Assembly (NCBI GenBank): GCA_040876735.1 | Contig: JBBDPC010000127.1 | Span: 9,789-73,788, forward strand | Length of the DNA: 64,000 nt | Direction of reading: 5' to 3' | Source: Natronomicrosphaera sp040876735 | Lineage (GTDB): Bacteria > Planctomycetota > Phycisphaerae > Phycisphaerales > Phycisphaeraceae | Shown here: piece after piece, positions 28,271 to 36,591 of the stretch | Layout: each line of letters opens with the position of its first letter | Numbering within the stretch: position 1 is the stretch's first letter | Notes under the pieces: generated by a model | Told to the model about the DNA's origin: nothing | Database searches by the model: none | The model's input: the letters and a program-made list of their open reading frames with translations, nothing else | Position numbers and translations under genes: made by a program

Positions 28271-28313
28271 AGTTTAGCGGAAGGCGCAGCGAGCCGGGTT
28301 GTTGTGCATTTTG
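28271..28313 (-). promoter_or_regulatory. Candidate tadA promoter with shared upstream motif
   Basis: TAAACT (28276 to 28271) lies 10 bases before the GTG start. Upstream at 28313-28301 is CAAAATGCACAAC, which is shared in variant form with the TPR lipoprotein gene (32142-32155) and the ileS leader (46001-46014). No clear -35 box is seen. Confidence 0.3.
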
Positions 28314-28405
28314 GGGTGGCCACGCGCCCGCCCACTGAAGTTAACTCGGCCGGGGAGCTGGGGCCATTTTCATCGCGGGCGGATCGGGCCTATCCTAAGG
28401 GCACT

Positions 28406-29053
28406 ATGGCAACACTCGAAGAACGTATCGCACAGTGGGAACAGATGGCGCGGGAAGCGCCGGATGACATGGCCTATTTCAGCCTCGGCAGCGCCTACCG
28501 CGAGGCCGAGCGCTATGAAGACGCCGAGCAGGCGTTCGCCAAGGCCCTGGAGTTGAACCCCGGCATGTCGCGTGCCTACCAGTTGCGCGGCCAGGTGCTC
28601 ATCAAGCTCGGCCGGGAAGACGAGGCCGCCGCCCTGCTCAGCGAAGGCTACAAGACCGCCGCCGAGCGTGGCGACGTCATGCCGCAGCGGGCGATGGGCT
28701 CGCTGCTGGAGAAGCTGGGCCAGCCGCTGCCCGAAGTGCAGTCCGCCGAGGAGCGTAAGGCTGAGGTGGAGTCGGAGGACACCGTGCTCGACCGCCGCAC
28801 CGGCGAGCCGCAGCAGCGCTTGCCCGATCCGCCCATGCGCGGGCCGCTCGGCCGGTTCATCTACGACCACTTCGGCCAGGAGACTTGGCGCACCTGGATC
28901 GGCCAGGGCACGAAGGTCATCAACGAACTCCGCCTCGACTTCTCCAACCCGCAGCACCAGGACACGTACGAACAATACATGCTCGAATGGCTCCAGGTCA
29001 CACGCGAAGAAGTCGACGCCTACGCGAAGCAGATTGAAGAGCAGGGCCAGTAA
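28406..29053 (+). CDS. TPR protein fused to a YggX-like iron-trafficking domain
   Basis: The 215-residue protein has two TPR repeats at about residues 20-90 (YFSLGSAYREAERYEDAEQA, AYQLRGQVLIKLGREDEAAA). After a charged linker, residues 145-200 (GPLGRFIYDHFGQETWRTW, VINELRLDFSNPQHQDTYEQ) align well with YggX (GELGKRIYNEISKDAWAQW, INEKKLSMMNPEHRKLLEQ). YggX is a small protein that protects iron-sulfur proteins from oxidative damage. The cysteine-bearing N-terminal strand of YggX is absent here, with TPRs in its place. An upstream extension of the frame to 28085 is antisense to tadA and rejected. A -10-like TATCCT at 28391 ends 9 bases before the ATG. Confidence 0.82.
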   Translation: MATLEERIAQWEQMAREAPDDMAYFSLGSAYREAERYEDAEQAFAKALELNPGMSRAYQLRGQVLIKLGREDEAAALLSEGYKTAAERGDVMPQRAMGSLLEKLGQPLPEVQSAEERKAEVESEDTVLDRRTGEPQQRLPDPPMRGPLGRFIYDHFGQETWRTWIGQGTKVINELRLDFSNPQHQDTYEQYMLEWLQVTREEVDAYAKQIEEQGQ

Positions 29054-29095
29054 CGCGCTGCTATCCGCTATCATTCACCTTTTCCGATGCCTCAG

Positions 29096-29124
29096 CCAAC
29101 CCGAGATTCGCAATCCAAGGATCA
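29096..29124 (+). repeat. Half-element of the CCCGAG word family
   Basis: AACCCGAGATTCGCAATCC before the oxidoreductase gene matches the right end of hairpin E (AACCCGAGATTCCGCC). There is no left arm. Placed, like the others, just before a start codon. Confidence 0.35.
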
Positions 29125-29129
29125 TCCCC

Positions 29130-30146
29130 ATGCCGCAAGTCGCCCTCGTGGGAGGTGCCCACATCCACACGCCCAACTTCGTCAAGAAGCTGGCCAGCAC
29201 CGACGACATCGCCACCCGCTACGTCTGGGACCCGGACGCCGCGGTCGCCAAGGCGCGCCAGGAAGTCACCGGCGGCGACATCGTGGACGATGCGAGCGTG
29301 ATCTGGAATGACAAGGCCGTCGACGCCGTGGTCATCTGCTCGCAGACCGACCTGCACCAGGACCTCGTGCTCGCGGCGGCGCAGGCGGGCAAGCACATGT
29401 TCGTCGAAAAGCCGCTGGGGATGGACAGCAGCGACGCCTGGCAGATGGCCAAGGCCATCAATGACGCCGGCGTCCTCTTCCAGACCGGCTACTTCATGCG
29501 CGGCAACCCGAAGATCCAGTACGTCCGCCAGTTGCTGCAGGAAGGCACGCTGGGCAAAGTCACGCGCCTGCGCCTGAGCAACTGCCACGCTGGCTCGCTC
29601 GGCGGCTGGTTTGACACCGAGTGGCGCTGGATGGCCGACCCCGCCCGCGCCGGCTGCGGCGCGTTCGGCGATCTCGGCACCCACGTGCTCGACCTGCTGC
29701 TCTGGCTCACCGAGAACGACAGCGTCGACGCCTGCACCGGCCACGTCGGCGTCGCCACCGAACGCTACGGCAAGCAGTGCGACGAGTATGGCGAAGGCAT
29801 GATCCGCTTCCGATCCGGGGCCGTCGCCACCATCGCCGGCGGTTGGGTCGACGTCGCCAACCCCAACAGCCTCGAAATCTCCGGCACGGAGGGTCATGCC
29901 CGCATCACCCACGGCGACCTCTACCTCACCACCGCCAACCTGCCCGACGCCGACGGCAAGTCCCCCTGGACCACCGACCTGCCCGACGCCTGGCCCCATG
30001 CGTTCGACCTATTCCTCCAGGCGATCAAAGGCGACACCGACGCCCCGCTGGTTCGTCCCGAAGAGGCCGCACTGCGATCGAGCGTGATGACCGCCATTTA
30101 CCAGGGCGCCGAGCAAAAGACATGGGCGACGCCGGAACTGGCGTAA
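29130..30146 (+). CDS. Gfo/Idh/MocA-family oxidoreductase
   Basis: The 338-residue protein begins MPQVALVGGAHIHTPNFVKK, an NAD(P)-binding Rossmann fold with a slightly altered glycine motif. The AGKHMFVEKPLGM motif, with the EKP signature of this family, follows. The C-terminal domain has the sheet-type dimerisation features (GCGAFGDLGTHVLDLLLWL). Such enzymes oxidise or epimerise sugars and inositols; the substrate cannot be named here. The ATG at 29130 is correct because the frame upstream is antisense-like and overlaps the TPR-YggX gene. It stands alone, followed by a terminator shared with cysC. Confidence 0.9.
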   Translation: MPQVALVGGAHIHTPNFVKKLASTDDIATRYVWDPDAAVAKARQEVTGGDIVDDASVIWNDKAVDAVVICSQTDLHQDLVLAAAQAGKHMFVEKPLGMDSSDAWQMAKAINDAGVLFQTGYFMRGNPKIQYVRQLLQEGTLGKVTRLRLSNCHAGSLGGWFDTEWRWMADPARAGCGAFGDLGTHVLDLLLWLTENDSVDACTGHVGVATERYGKQCDEYGEGMIRFRSGAVATIAGGWVDVANPNSLEISGTEGHARITHGDLYLTTANLPDADGKSPWTTDLPDAWPHAFDLFLQAIKGDTDAPLVRPEEAALRSSVMTAIYQGAEQKTWATPELA

Positions 30147-30182
30147 CGCTGGCGTCGGAGGTGAAGCAGCAAGGCGCATAAA

Positions 30183-30211
30183 GAAGCCCACGCTTTGAAA
30201 GCGTGGGCTTC
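30183..30211 (+). terminator. Bidirectional hairpin between two converging genes
   Basis: GAAGCCCACGCTTTG and its mirror AAAGCGTGGGCTTC form a near-perfect stem of 12-13 pairs. It lies between the converging oxidoreductase and cysC genes. There is no strong T tract, so it may also act as an mRNA 3' end stabiliser. Confidence 0.75.
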
Positions 30212-30242
30212 GGGCGTTTGACAGTTGATCGTATGGCGAATC

Positions 30243-30860
30243 TCAGCCTTCGAGCAGGCCCTGCTGCTCGAGCAGGTCGATGATCTGCTGCACTTCCTCT
30301 TCCAGCGACAACTTGTCGCTGCGGAGGCACAGTTCCGGCTTCGTCGGCTCTTCGTACGGATCGTCGATGCCGGTGAAGCCCTTGATCTCGCCGGCACGGG
30401 CTTTCTTGTAAAGCCCCTTGGGATCACGCTTCTCCGCCTCTTCCAGCGGGCATTCGACGTAGACCTCGATGAACGGCAGCTTGGCCTCGTCGTGCAGCTT
30501 GCGCACCAGGTCGCGGTCGGCGCGGTAGGGGCTGATGAAGCTGTTGATGCAGATGATGCCGGCGTCGGCGAAGAGCTTGGAGACTTCGCCGATGCGGCGG
30601 ATGTTTTCCGTGCGGTCTTCGGCGCTGAAGCCCAGGTTCTTGTTCAGGCCGTGGCGGACGTTGTCGCCGTCAAGGCGATAGGCATGCTTGCCGCGGGCGA
30701 TCAGGGCGTTTTCCAAAGCGACGGCGACGGTGCTTTTGCCCGAGCCGGAGAGGCCGGTGGTCCAGATGGTCACGCCCTTCTGGCCCAGTGCCGTCTGCCG
30801 CTGCTCGCGGGTGATCTCGCCTTCATGCCAGGTGATGTTCGTCGCTTTCTGCTCAGCCAT
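30243..30860 (-). CDS. cysC: Adenylylsulfate (APS) kinase CysC
   Basis: The 205-residue protein has the P-loop GLSGSGKST at about residue 36 and the downstream motif NSFISPYRADRD, in which the serine of FISP is the phosphoryl acceptor in characterised enzymes. It also has RLDGDNVRHGLNKNLGFS, typical of APS kinase. CysC phosphorylates APS to PAPS in sulfate activation. It is a single-domain form, with no fused sulfurylase, and no cysD or cysN nearby, so PAPS may serve sulfation or assimilation. It is a compact, ordinary member of its family. Confidence 0.96.
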   Translation of the reverse strand: MAEQKATNITWHEGEITREQRQTALGQKGVTIWTTGLSGSGKSTVAVALENALIARGKHAYRLDGDNVRHGLNKNLGFSAEDRTENIRRIGEVSKLFADAGIICINSFISPYRADRDLVRKLHDEAKLPFIEVYVECPLEEAEKRDPKGLYKKARAGEIKGFTGIDDPYEEPTKPELCLRSDKLSLEEEVQQIIDLLEQQGLLEG

Positions 30861-30943
30861 GGTTCGCCTCTCTGCTCCGGTATGGGGTTGATGTTCGGGT
30901 GATGGCAGACCGAGGATCGTAGCGTATCCGCCGGGCGGTGCAA

Positions 30944-31054
30944 TTTTCAGTTTCGCATTTCGCGTTTCGAGTTTTCAGGCCGGGTGACCTGAGGCGCAGC
31001 GCTGGCCGGTTGGCCTTCGGATGGAAAACGCGAACCCGAAACGCAAAACTCACT
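30944..31054 (-). repeat. Word-iterated hairpin B (GTTTCG words)
   Basis: The arms are about 30946-30976 (CAGTTTCGCATTTCGCGTTT on plus) and 31023-31052 (GAAAACGCGAACCCGAAACG on plus), separated by 46 bases. They pair over about 27 bases with few mismatches. On the minus strand the element begins right at the stop codon of the TPR lipoprotein gene (TGA at 31050-31052) and ends 84 bases before cysC. Words resemble those of hairpin A at 9367. Confidence 0.83.
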
Positions 31055-32099
31055 CCTCCGTCATCTGCGCCAGCGTGCGTTCGAGCGTCGGCAATGCGGA
31101 CGAGCGGGGGTTGATGTCCCGAAGCTGCTCGATCCGTCGGCGGGCCTCGCCGTACTGTCCCGCCTTGAGGTGCCAGTTCGCCGCCTCCGCTGCGGCAAGG
31201 TCGTCGCTGGGGTCGCGGCTGAGGATCAACTCGAAATGCCGCGCCGCCCGCTCCGGCTGGCCCAGCATCGCCCAGCAGTCGGCCATGTCCTGCGCCACGT
31301 CGATCCGCAGGTGATGCTCCACCGGCAGGTCACGCAACGTCGCCAGCGCATCGCCCGGCCGGTTTGTCCGCCGCAGCAGCGCCCCCTTTCGTCTTGTGTA
31401 AAGAATCGCCCGGCCCGTGTCCGACGCCGGCAGCAACTCCAGCGCCCGGTCGATCTGCCCAATCGCCAGGTCCACCTTGTTCTGCCGGGCGTAGAGGTCG
31501 GACAGGGCCACATGCGCACTGTAGAGGGACGAGTCCAGCGGGATCGCTTCCCGCAGCAGGATCATGCGAGCCTCGTCATAGCGCTGTTGCTCGATCAGCG
31601 ACTGCGCCAGCCGAACGCGCAACCGGGCGTCACGGGGCTTGATGTCGACCGCCTGTGAGTAGTGGCGCTGGGCGGTTTCGTACTCCCGCATCTGCATGGC
31701 CGTATCGCCGACGAGCAGCCGTAGCTCCACGTCGTCCGGCTTCAACTCCACGGCCGCAACAAACTGCTCATACGCCTGCTCCGATTGCTGGGCCAGTTGC
31801 AGCGTCTGCGCGTACAGCCGGCGGGCCTCGTAGCGATCGGGATGACGCTCGACGAACTCGGCCAAGTCGGCCAGCAGGCGCTCGCCGTCGGCCTCACCGT
31901 CGTAGTACATGCCGAAACGATGCTCCAGGGCCGCCAGTTCCTGCTCGACCTGTTCCGGGTCAACGGCAACCTCGGCGTCAGCTTCTTCCTCAGGCGATTC
32001 CGTGCGTCCGCAGCCGGCCGCGAGACCGATCGCCACTGCGAGCCCCAGCACGACCATGCCGCGCAACCACTTCCACTGCAAGAGGGTATTGCTCATCAT
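31050..32099 (-). CDS. TPR-repeat lipoprotein
   Basis: The 349-residue protein begins MMSNTLLQWKWLRGMVVLGL and has a lipobox LAAGC at about residue 30, so it is probably a lipid-anchored outer- or inner-membrane protein. At least five TPR repeats follow (EARRLYAQTLQLAQQSEQAY, LRLLVGDTAMQMREYETAQR and others) across residues 70-340. TPR lipoproteins scaffold envelope machines, and this one sits beside the divergent envelope gene skp. The longer frame starting at 32339 is rejected because the signal sequence begins at 32099. A TTGCAG/TACGCT promoter places the transcription start at or next to the ATG. Confidence 0.85.
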   Translation of the reverse strand: MMSNTLLQWKWLRGMVVLGLAVAIGLAAGCGRTESPEEEADAEVAVDPEQVEQELAALEHRFGMYYDGEADGERLLADLAEFVERHPDRYEARRLYAQTLQLAQQSEQAYEQFVAAVELKPDDVELRLLVGDTAMQMREYETAQRHYSQAVDIKPRDARLRVRLAQSLIEQQRYDEARMILLREAIPLDSSLYSAHVALSDLYARQNKVDLAIGQIDRALELLPASDTGRAILYTRRKGALLRRTNRPGDALATLRDLPVEHHLRIDVAQDMADCWAMLGQPERAARHFELILSRDPSDDLAAAEAANWHLKAGQYGEARRRIEQLRDINPRSSALPTLERTLAQMTEE

Positions 32100-32105
32100 G
32101 GCGCC

Positions 32106-32155
32106 AGCGTATCGCAATCTCGCCACGCTGCAACGTCGGCAGTGGTGCATTTTGC
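32106..32155 (-). promoter_or_regulatory. Candidate leaderless promoter of the TPR lipoprotein gene
   Basis: TTGCAG (32133 to 32128), a 16-base spacer and TACGCT (32111 to 32106) put the start site seven bases downstream, at the ATG at 32099. Upstream at 32155-32142 lies GCAAAATGCACCAC, a variant of the motif before tadA and the ileS leader. Confidence 0.4.
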
Positions 32156-32364
32156 TTTCCCCGTGGGGCGGTCGTCTCGCCCCGCTGGAAAAGCATCCCG
32201 TTACCGCAACGCCAGGCAGCACAGCCGATGTGAATGGCCGATCGCATGAGAGGCAGGCCCTGCTTCTGCCCCATATTGCCCAGCCGGCTTTTACATGATA
32301 GAACGTGCGTTTCCGGGCTGGCGTATTGCAGCCTGACAACTTTTCCGCTTACCTGGAGCGATTC

Positions 32365-32967
32365 ATGCACCCGAATCGACTGACTGTTGCCCTGTTTGCC
32401 GTGGGCTTCGTACTCATCGGCATTGCCGGCGCCGTCGCGAACAACGCCTTGCGTGCCGAGCCGACGGCCGTGGCGGTGGTGAACATCGAAGCCGCCTTTG
32501 ACGCGCTGAACGAAAAGGCGGCGGTGGAAGGCGAAATCCGCGCCCGCGGCGAGCAGCTTCAACGCGAGGAGCGGGAACGGCGGCAGAACATCGAGCAGCT
32601 TCGTGAAGACCTCGACCTGCTCGATGCCGGCGGTCAGGCCTTTCGCGCCAAAGAGGAGGAACTGAGCCGGGCGGTGATCGAGTTGCAGACATGGACGCAG
32701 TTCCAGCAGCAGCGACTGGCTCGGGAGCACGTGCTCCAGACCGAACGGCTGTATCGGAAGATGGTCGACGCGATCGGCCGGGTGGCGGAAGCCGAGGGCT
32801 ACGACGCCGTGCTGTTCCGCGAGCCCGCGCCCAGCTTCCAGGCGGAGAACCCGCAGGAACTGGTGGCGCAGATTCAGATGCGGAAGCTGCTGTACGCCAG
32901 CAATGAGATCGACATCACCGACGAGGTGGCCCAGCGGCTGAATAACGCCTTTGACGCCGGGCCGTGA
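32365..32967 (+). CDS. OmpH/Skp-family periplasmic chaperone
   Basis: The 200-residue protein starts MHPNRLTVALFAVGFVLIGI, a signal sequence or anchor. A compact domain with VAVVNIEAAFDAL, then a coiled coil of about 60 residues (LQREERERRQNIEQLREDLD), and a C-terminal part (VDAIGRVAEAEGYDAVLF) follow, as in OmpH/Skp. Skp guards unfolded outer-membrane proteins. The start at 32365 has a CTGGAG ribosome site; an upstream ATG-less extension to 32305 is unlikely. It precedes lpxD, as skp does in many Gram-negatives, and is followed by a terminator. Confidence 0.88.
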   Translation: MHPNRLTVALFAVGFVLIGIAGAVANNALRAEPTAVAVVNIEAAFDALNEKAAVEGEIRARGEQLQREERERRQNIEQLREDLDLLDAGGQAFRAKEEELSRAVIELQTWTQFQQQRLAREHVLQTERLYRKMVDAIGRVAEAEGYDAVLFREPAPSFQAENPQELVAQIQMRKLLYASNEIDITDEVAQRLNNAFDAGP

Positions 32968-33010
32968 GCGCCCCTCGTGCGCATCTGATTCATGTGCTCG
33001 TGGTATTTCC

Positions 33011-33044
33011 GAAGCCCATGGCCCCAGGTCGTGGGCTTCTTTCT
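33011..33044 (+). terminator. Terminator after skp
   Basis: GAAGCCCA (33011-33018) pairs with TGGGCTTC (33032-33039), and TTTCT follows. The stem is eight pairs with a 13-base loop. Confidence 0.75.
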
Positions 33045-33062
33045 CCATGCACGCGTGTGGCT

Positions 33063-33068
33063 CATAAT
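33063..33068 (+). promoter_or_regulatory. Possible -10 box for lpxD
   Basis: CATAAT lies 50 bases before the lpxD start and just after the skp terminator. A -35 match (TTCTCC, 16 bases upstream) is poor. Confidence 0.3.
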
Positions 33069-33118
33069 CTGTATCATGCCTGCAACCGCAGTCCTTCCAA
33101 CCGGCTTTCAGGTGACCC

Positions 33119-34132
33119 TTGAGCGCGATCTCCCTGCAAGACATTGCCACCCGGGTCGACGGCCGCATCGTCGGGCCGGCCAACCTTACGATTGACGGCG
33201 TGGCCGACCTCGCGGCCGCCCGGCCGGGGCAGTTGACGTTCATCGGTTCAAGCCGTTACGCCAGCCACTGGGCCCACAGCCGGGCCTCCGCCGCGCTGGC
33301 GCCGAACGATCTCGATCTCGAGCCCGGCGATGGGCGCACGCTGGTGCGCGTTGCCAACGTCGATCTGGCCATGGCCCGGGTGCTGGAACTGTTTGCCCCG
33401 GCATGGCCCATGCCCGACGCGGGGGTGCATCCCTCAGCCGTGATCGACCCCTCGGCCGAACTGGGCGACGACGTCCGCATCGGCCCCGCCTGCGTGATCG
33501 GCCCGCGCGTCCGCATCGGCGACGGCACGGTGCTCCACGCCAGCGTCAACCTCATGGCCGACGTCGCCGTGGGGGCGCAGTGCACCCTCTGGCCCGGCGT
33601 GGTCGTCCGCGAACGCTGCACGCTCGGCGACCGCTGCATGCTGCATCCCAACGTCAACATCGGCGCCGACGGTTTCGGCTTCCGCCCCGCCGTTGACGGC
33701 AGCCGGCTGGTGAAGATCCCGCAGATCGGCACCGTCGAGATCGGTGACGACGTCGAGATCGGCGCCGGCTCGTGTATCGACCGCGCCAAGTTCGCCGCCA
33801 CCACCATCGGCGACGGCACGAAGATCGACAACCTCGTCCAGATCGGCCACAACTGCCGCATCGGCAAGCACGTCGCCATCGCCGGCTGCGGCGCCATCGC
33901 CGGCTCGGTGGTCATCGGTGACCACACCCTGCTCGGCGGCATGGTCGCCATCAAGGACCACGTCACCATCGGCCGTCACGTCCAACTCACCGGCTGCGCG
34001 CAGGTGATGAACGACGTGCCCGACGGCGAAACCTGGGGCGGCTCGCCCGCCCTGCCGATCCGCGAGGCGATCCGGGCCGTCCAGACCCTGCGTCGCCTGC
34101 CCGATCTGGTGAAGAAGCTCAAGGCCCGCTAA
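33119..34132 (+). CDS. lpxD: UDP-3-O-acylglucosamine N-acyltransferase LpxD
   Basis: The 337-residue protein starts with TTG; an AGGTGA ribosome site lies four bases before it. The N-terminal domain (RPGQLTFIGSSRYASHWAHS) is the LpxD uridine-binding part. Left-handed beta-helix hexapeptide repeats fill residues 100-290, with the catalytic histidine in LVQIGHNCRIG, and a short C-terminal helix follows. LpxD adds the second acyl chain in lipid A synthesis. Its place after skp and before lpxC-fabZ and lpxA is the normal Gram-negative order and shows that lipid A is made. Confidence 0.95.
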   Translation: MSAISLQDIATRVDGRIVGPANLTIDGVADLAAARPGQLTFIGSSRYASHWAHSRASAALAPNDLDLEPGDGRTLVRVANVDLAMARVLELFAPAWPMPDAGVHPSAVIDPSAELGDDVRIGPACVIGPRVRIGDGTVLHASVNLMADVAVGAQCTLWPGVVVRERCTLGDRCMLHPNVNIGADGFGFRPAVDGSRLVKIPQIGTVEIGDDVEIGAGSCIDRAKFAATTIGDGTKIDNLVQIGHNCRIGKHVAIAGCGAIAGSVVIGDHTLLGGMVAIKDHVTIGRHVQLTGCAQVMNDVPDGETWGGSPALPIREAIRAVQTLRRLPDLVKKLKAR

Positions 34133-34289
34133 ACTACCGGATCTGCGCATAGCAGGCGGGGAAGCGGGGCGACCCCAGGCCCGTGCTCGGGGGCGTGTCA
34201 CGCGGGACAGGTCCTCGCAGCGAAATTGTCCGTCCCCGCCCGGCCCAACCGATGGAACCGTAGGGCAATCGACGCAGCAGACGAAGCTC

Positions 34290-35600
34290 ATGGATGTGCA
34301 GCAGACCATAGCCAGGCCGGTGACGCTGGAAGGCCGCGGCCTCTTCGGCGGCCAGCCCGCCACGCTCACCTTTCGACCCGCGCCGACCAACCACGGCGTG
34401 GTTTTCGTACGCACCGACCTGGGCAAGGCCGAAATCCCCGCACTCGTCCAGTACGTCGTCAAACGCGCCCGCCGCACCACGCTCAAGTCCGGGGACGCCT
34501 CGGTCGACACCTGCGAGCATTGCCTCTCCGCCGTCGCCGCGCTCCAGATCGACAATCTCATCATCGAAATCACCGGTCCGGAAGTGCCCGCCCTCGACGG
34601 CTCGTCCAAACCCTTCCTCGATCTGCTGACCGAGGCCGGCCTCAAGTCGAGCGACGAGCCGCGCCAGCGCCTGGTCGTCACCGAGCCGGTCATGGTCCGC
34701 CACGAAGACGCGATGGTCGCCGCGATGCCCTGCGAGGAGCCGGGTCTGCAACTGGTGTACGAGCTGGACTACGGCAAGCAGGGGCCGATCGGCCGGCAAC
34801 TGCGCGTCTTCGACTGCTCCAACGGCAACTATGCCGCCGAGATCGCCCCCTCGCGCACTTTCGTGCTCGAACAGGAGGCCACCGTGCTCCGCCAGCGCGG
34901 CCTCGGGCAGCATCTGAGCCCCGATGAGGTGCTTGTCATCGGCAACGACGGCCCGCTGGGGACGAACAAGTTCCGCTTCGACGATGAGCCGGTGCGTCAC
35001 AAGATGCTCGACCTCATCGGCGACCTCTACCTGCTCGGCGCGCCGATCCAGGGGCGCATCGTCGCCTACAAGTCGGGCCATGCGCTGAACCACATGCTCG
35101 TGCGGAAGCTGATCAAGCAGCACCAGCGTCAGGTGCGTCGCCGGCTGGCGGTGCATCGCAACGTGCTGGACATCCGCCGCATCGCCCGCATTCTGCCACA
35201 TCGCTACCCGATGCTGCTGGTGGACCGGGTGGTGGAGGTGGACGGCGACCGGCGGGCGGTGGGGATCAAGAACGTGTCGATGAACGAGCCGTTCTTCCAG
35301 GGCCATTACCCCGGCACGCCGATCATGCCGGGCGTGCTGGTGGTGGAGGCGATGGCGCAGCTTTCGGGCGTACTGATCGGGCAGAAGCTGGAGCACACGG
35401 GCAAGCTGGCCGTGCTGCTGAGCCTGGACCGGGTGAAGCTGCGTCGGCCGGTGACGCCGGGCGACCAGCTCGTGATGGAAGCGGAAGCGGTGCGGGTGCG
35501 CAGCCGCATTGCTCATATGCGCTGCCGTGCCTACGTGGCCGAGGATCTTGCCGCCGAGGCCGAAGTGAAATTCATGCTCGTGGACGACGACCAGGAATAG
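34290..35600 (+). CDS. LpxC-FabZ fusion (deacetylase and dehydratase)
   Basis: Residues 1-285 of 436 are LpxC, the zinc-dependent UDP-3-O-acyl-GlcNAc deacetylase, with the metal ligands His77 (CEHCLSA), His237 and Asp241 (RHKMLDLIGDL), and the catalytic His264 (SGHALN). Residues 290-436 are FabZ, the beta-hydroxyacyl-ACP dehydratase, with His339 (QGHYPGTPIMPG) and Glu353. The fused form is known from Bacteroidetes and planctomycete-group bacteria, and couples lipid A synthesis with the supply of acyl chains. Both active sites look intact. It sits between lpxD and lpxA. Confidence 0.96.
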   Translation: MDVQQTIARPVTLEGRGLFGGQPATLTFRPAPTNHGVVFVRTDLGKAEIPALVQYVVKRARRTTLKSGDASVDTCEHCLSAVAALQIDNLIIEITGPEVPALDGSSKPFLDLLTEAGLKSSDEPRQRLVVTEPVMVRHEDAMVAAMPCEEPGLQLVYELDYGKQGPIGRQLRVFDCSNGNYAAEIAPSRTFVLEQEATVLRQRGLGQHLSPDEVLVIGNDGPLGTNKFRFDDEPVRHKMLDLIGDLYLLGAPIQGRIVAYKSGHALNHMLVRKLIKQHQRQVRRRLAVHRNVLDIRRIARILPHRYPMLLVDRVVEVDGDRRAVGIKNVSMNEPFFQGHYPGTPIMPGVLVVEAMAQLSGVLIGQKLEHTGKLAVLLSLDRVKLRRPVTPGDQLVMEAEAVRVRSRIAHMRCRAYVAEDLAAEAEVKFMLVDDDQE

Positions 35601-35604
35601 GAGG

Positions 35605-35694
35605 GAATGACAAATGACAAAGTTCAAATGACAAATGTCGGAACTGACGTTCCGTTGCTTTCACTTGTCATTTGGATTTTGTCATCTGTCATTC
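35605..35694 (+). repeat. Word-iterated hairpin F (ATGACAAATGAC words)
   Basis: The left arm at 35605-35640 begins GAATGACAAATGACAAAGTT. The right arm at 35650-35694 ends TTTTGTCATCTGTCATTC. The reverse complement of the right arm matches the left one at almost every base over about 36 bases. The arms are built from AATGACA words. The element begins four bases after the lpxC-fabZ stop and ends nine bases before the lpxA start. Confidence 0.92.
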
Positions 35695-35703
35695 ATAAAC
35701 ACC

Positions 35704-36549
35704 ATGCCCAACATCCACCCCCTCTCCGTGATCGAGCCCGGCGCTGAGCTGGCCGACGACGTCGAAGTTGGCCCGTTCTGTCACGTGGGCCCGCAAGTCA
35801 AGATCGGCCCCGGCACACGGCTGCTTTCGCACGTCGCGATCCATGGCCGCACCACGCTCGGCGCCCACAACACGGTCTGGCCCAATGCCGTACTCGGCGG
35901 CGACCCGCAGGACCTCAAGTACAAGGGCGAAGAATCGGAACTGGTCATCGGCGACCACAACGACCTCCGCGAGGGCGTCACCATCCACAAGGGCACCGCC
36001 GGCGACAGCGCACTGACCCGCGTCGGCGACCACAACCTCATCATGGCCTACGTCCACGTCGGCCACGACTGCATGCTCGGCTCGCACCTGGTCATCGCCA
36101 ACGCCGTCCAGCTCGCCGGGCACATCCTCATCGAAGACCATGCCGTCATCGGCGGCGCCACCGCCGTCCACCACTGGGTCACCATCCACCAGTACGCCTT
36201 CGTCGCCGGTATGACCCGCATCGTCCAGGACGTCCCGCCGTTCATGATCGTCGAAGGCGCGCCCGCCCGCGTCCGCAAGGTCAACACTGTTCTGCTCAAG
36301 CGCCACCACTTCCCCCAGGACCAGATCAACCGCCTCAAGGAAGCCCACCGCCTGCTGTTCGGCCCCACCGACGACGAAGGCTACGTCGGCAACATGGCCC
36401 GCAACCTCGACGCCCTTGAAGCCAGGGCCGGCGAAGACTGGGCTCAGCACGCTCTGGTCCAGGCTGTCCGCCAGTCCACTCGCGGCATCTTCGGCCGCCA
36501 CCGCGAAGCCTCCCGCCAGGACAACCGCTACACCAACCCCGTCCGCTGA
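35704..36549 (+). CDS. lpxA: UDP-N-acetylglucosamine O-acyltransferase LpxA
   Basis: The 281-residue protein starts MPNIHPLSVIEPGAELADDV. Hexapeptide repeats fill the first 190 residues, with the catalytic histidine in HVGHDCMLGSH. The C-terminal region (RVRKVNTVLLKRHHFPQDQI) is the helical LpxA tail. LpxA catalyses the first step of lipid A synthesis. The ATG follows hairpin F, which rules out the longer frame beginning at 35635. It is slightly longer than E. coli LpxA (262) because of a C-terminal extension. Confidence 0.95.
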   Translation: MPNIHPLSVIEPGAELADDVEVGPFCHVGPQVKIGPGTRLLSHVAIHGRTTLGAHNTVWPNAVLGGDPQDLKYKGEESELVIGDHNDLREGVTIHKGTAGDSALTRVGDHNLIMAYVHVGHDCMLGSHLVIANAVQLAGHILIEDHAVIGGATAVHHWVTIHQYAFVAGMTRIVQDVPPFMIVEGAPARVRKVNTVLLKRHHFPQDQINRLKEAHRLLFGPTDDEGYVGNMARNLDALEARAGEDWAQHALVQAVRQSTRGIFGRHREASRQDNRYTNPVR

Positions 36550-36591
36550 CCACCAGCCCTCGCGTGGATCGTTCGACAAAAGAGACTTCCC

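Noticed and set aside
28085..28405. N-terminal extension of the TPR-YggX gene
   Set aside because: It lies antisense to tadA; the ATG at 28406 follows a -10-like box.
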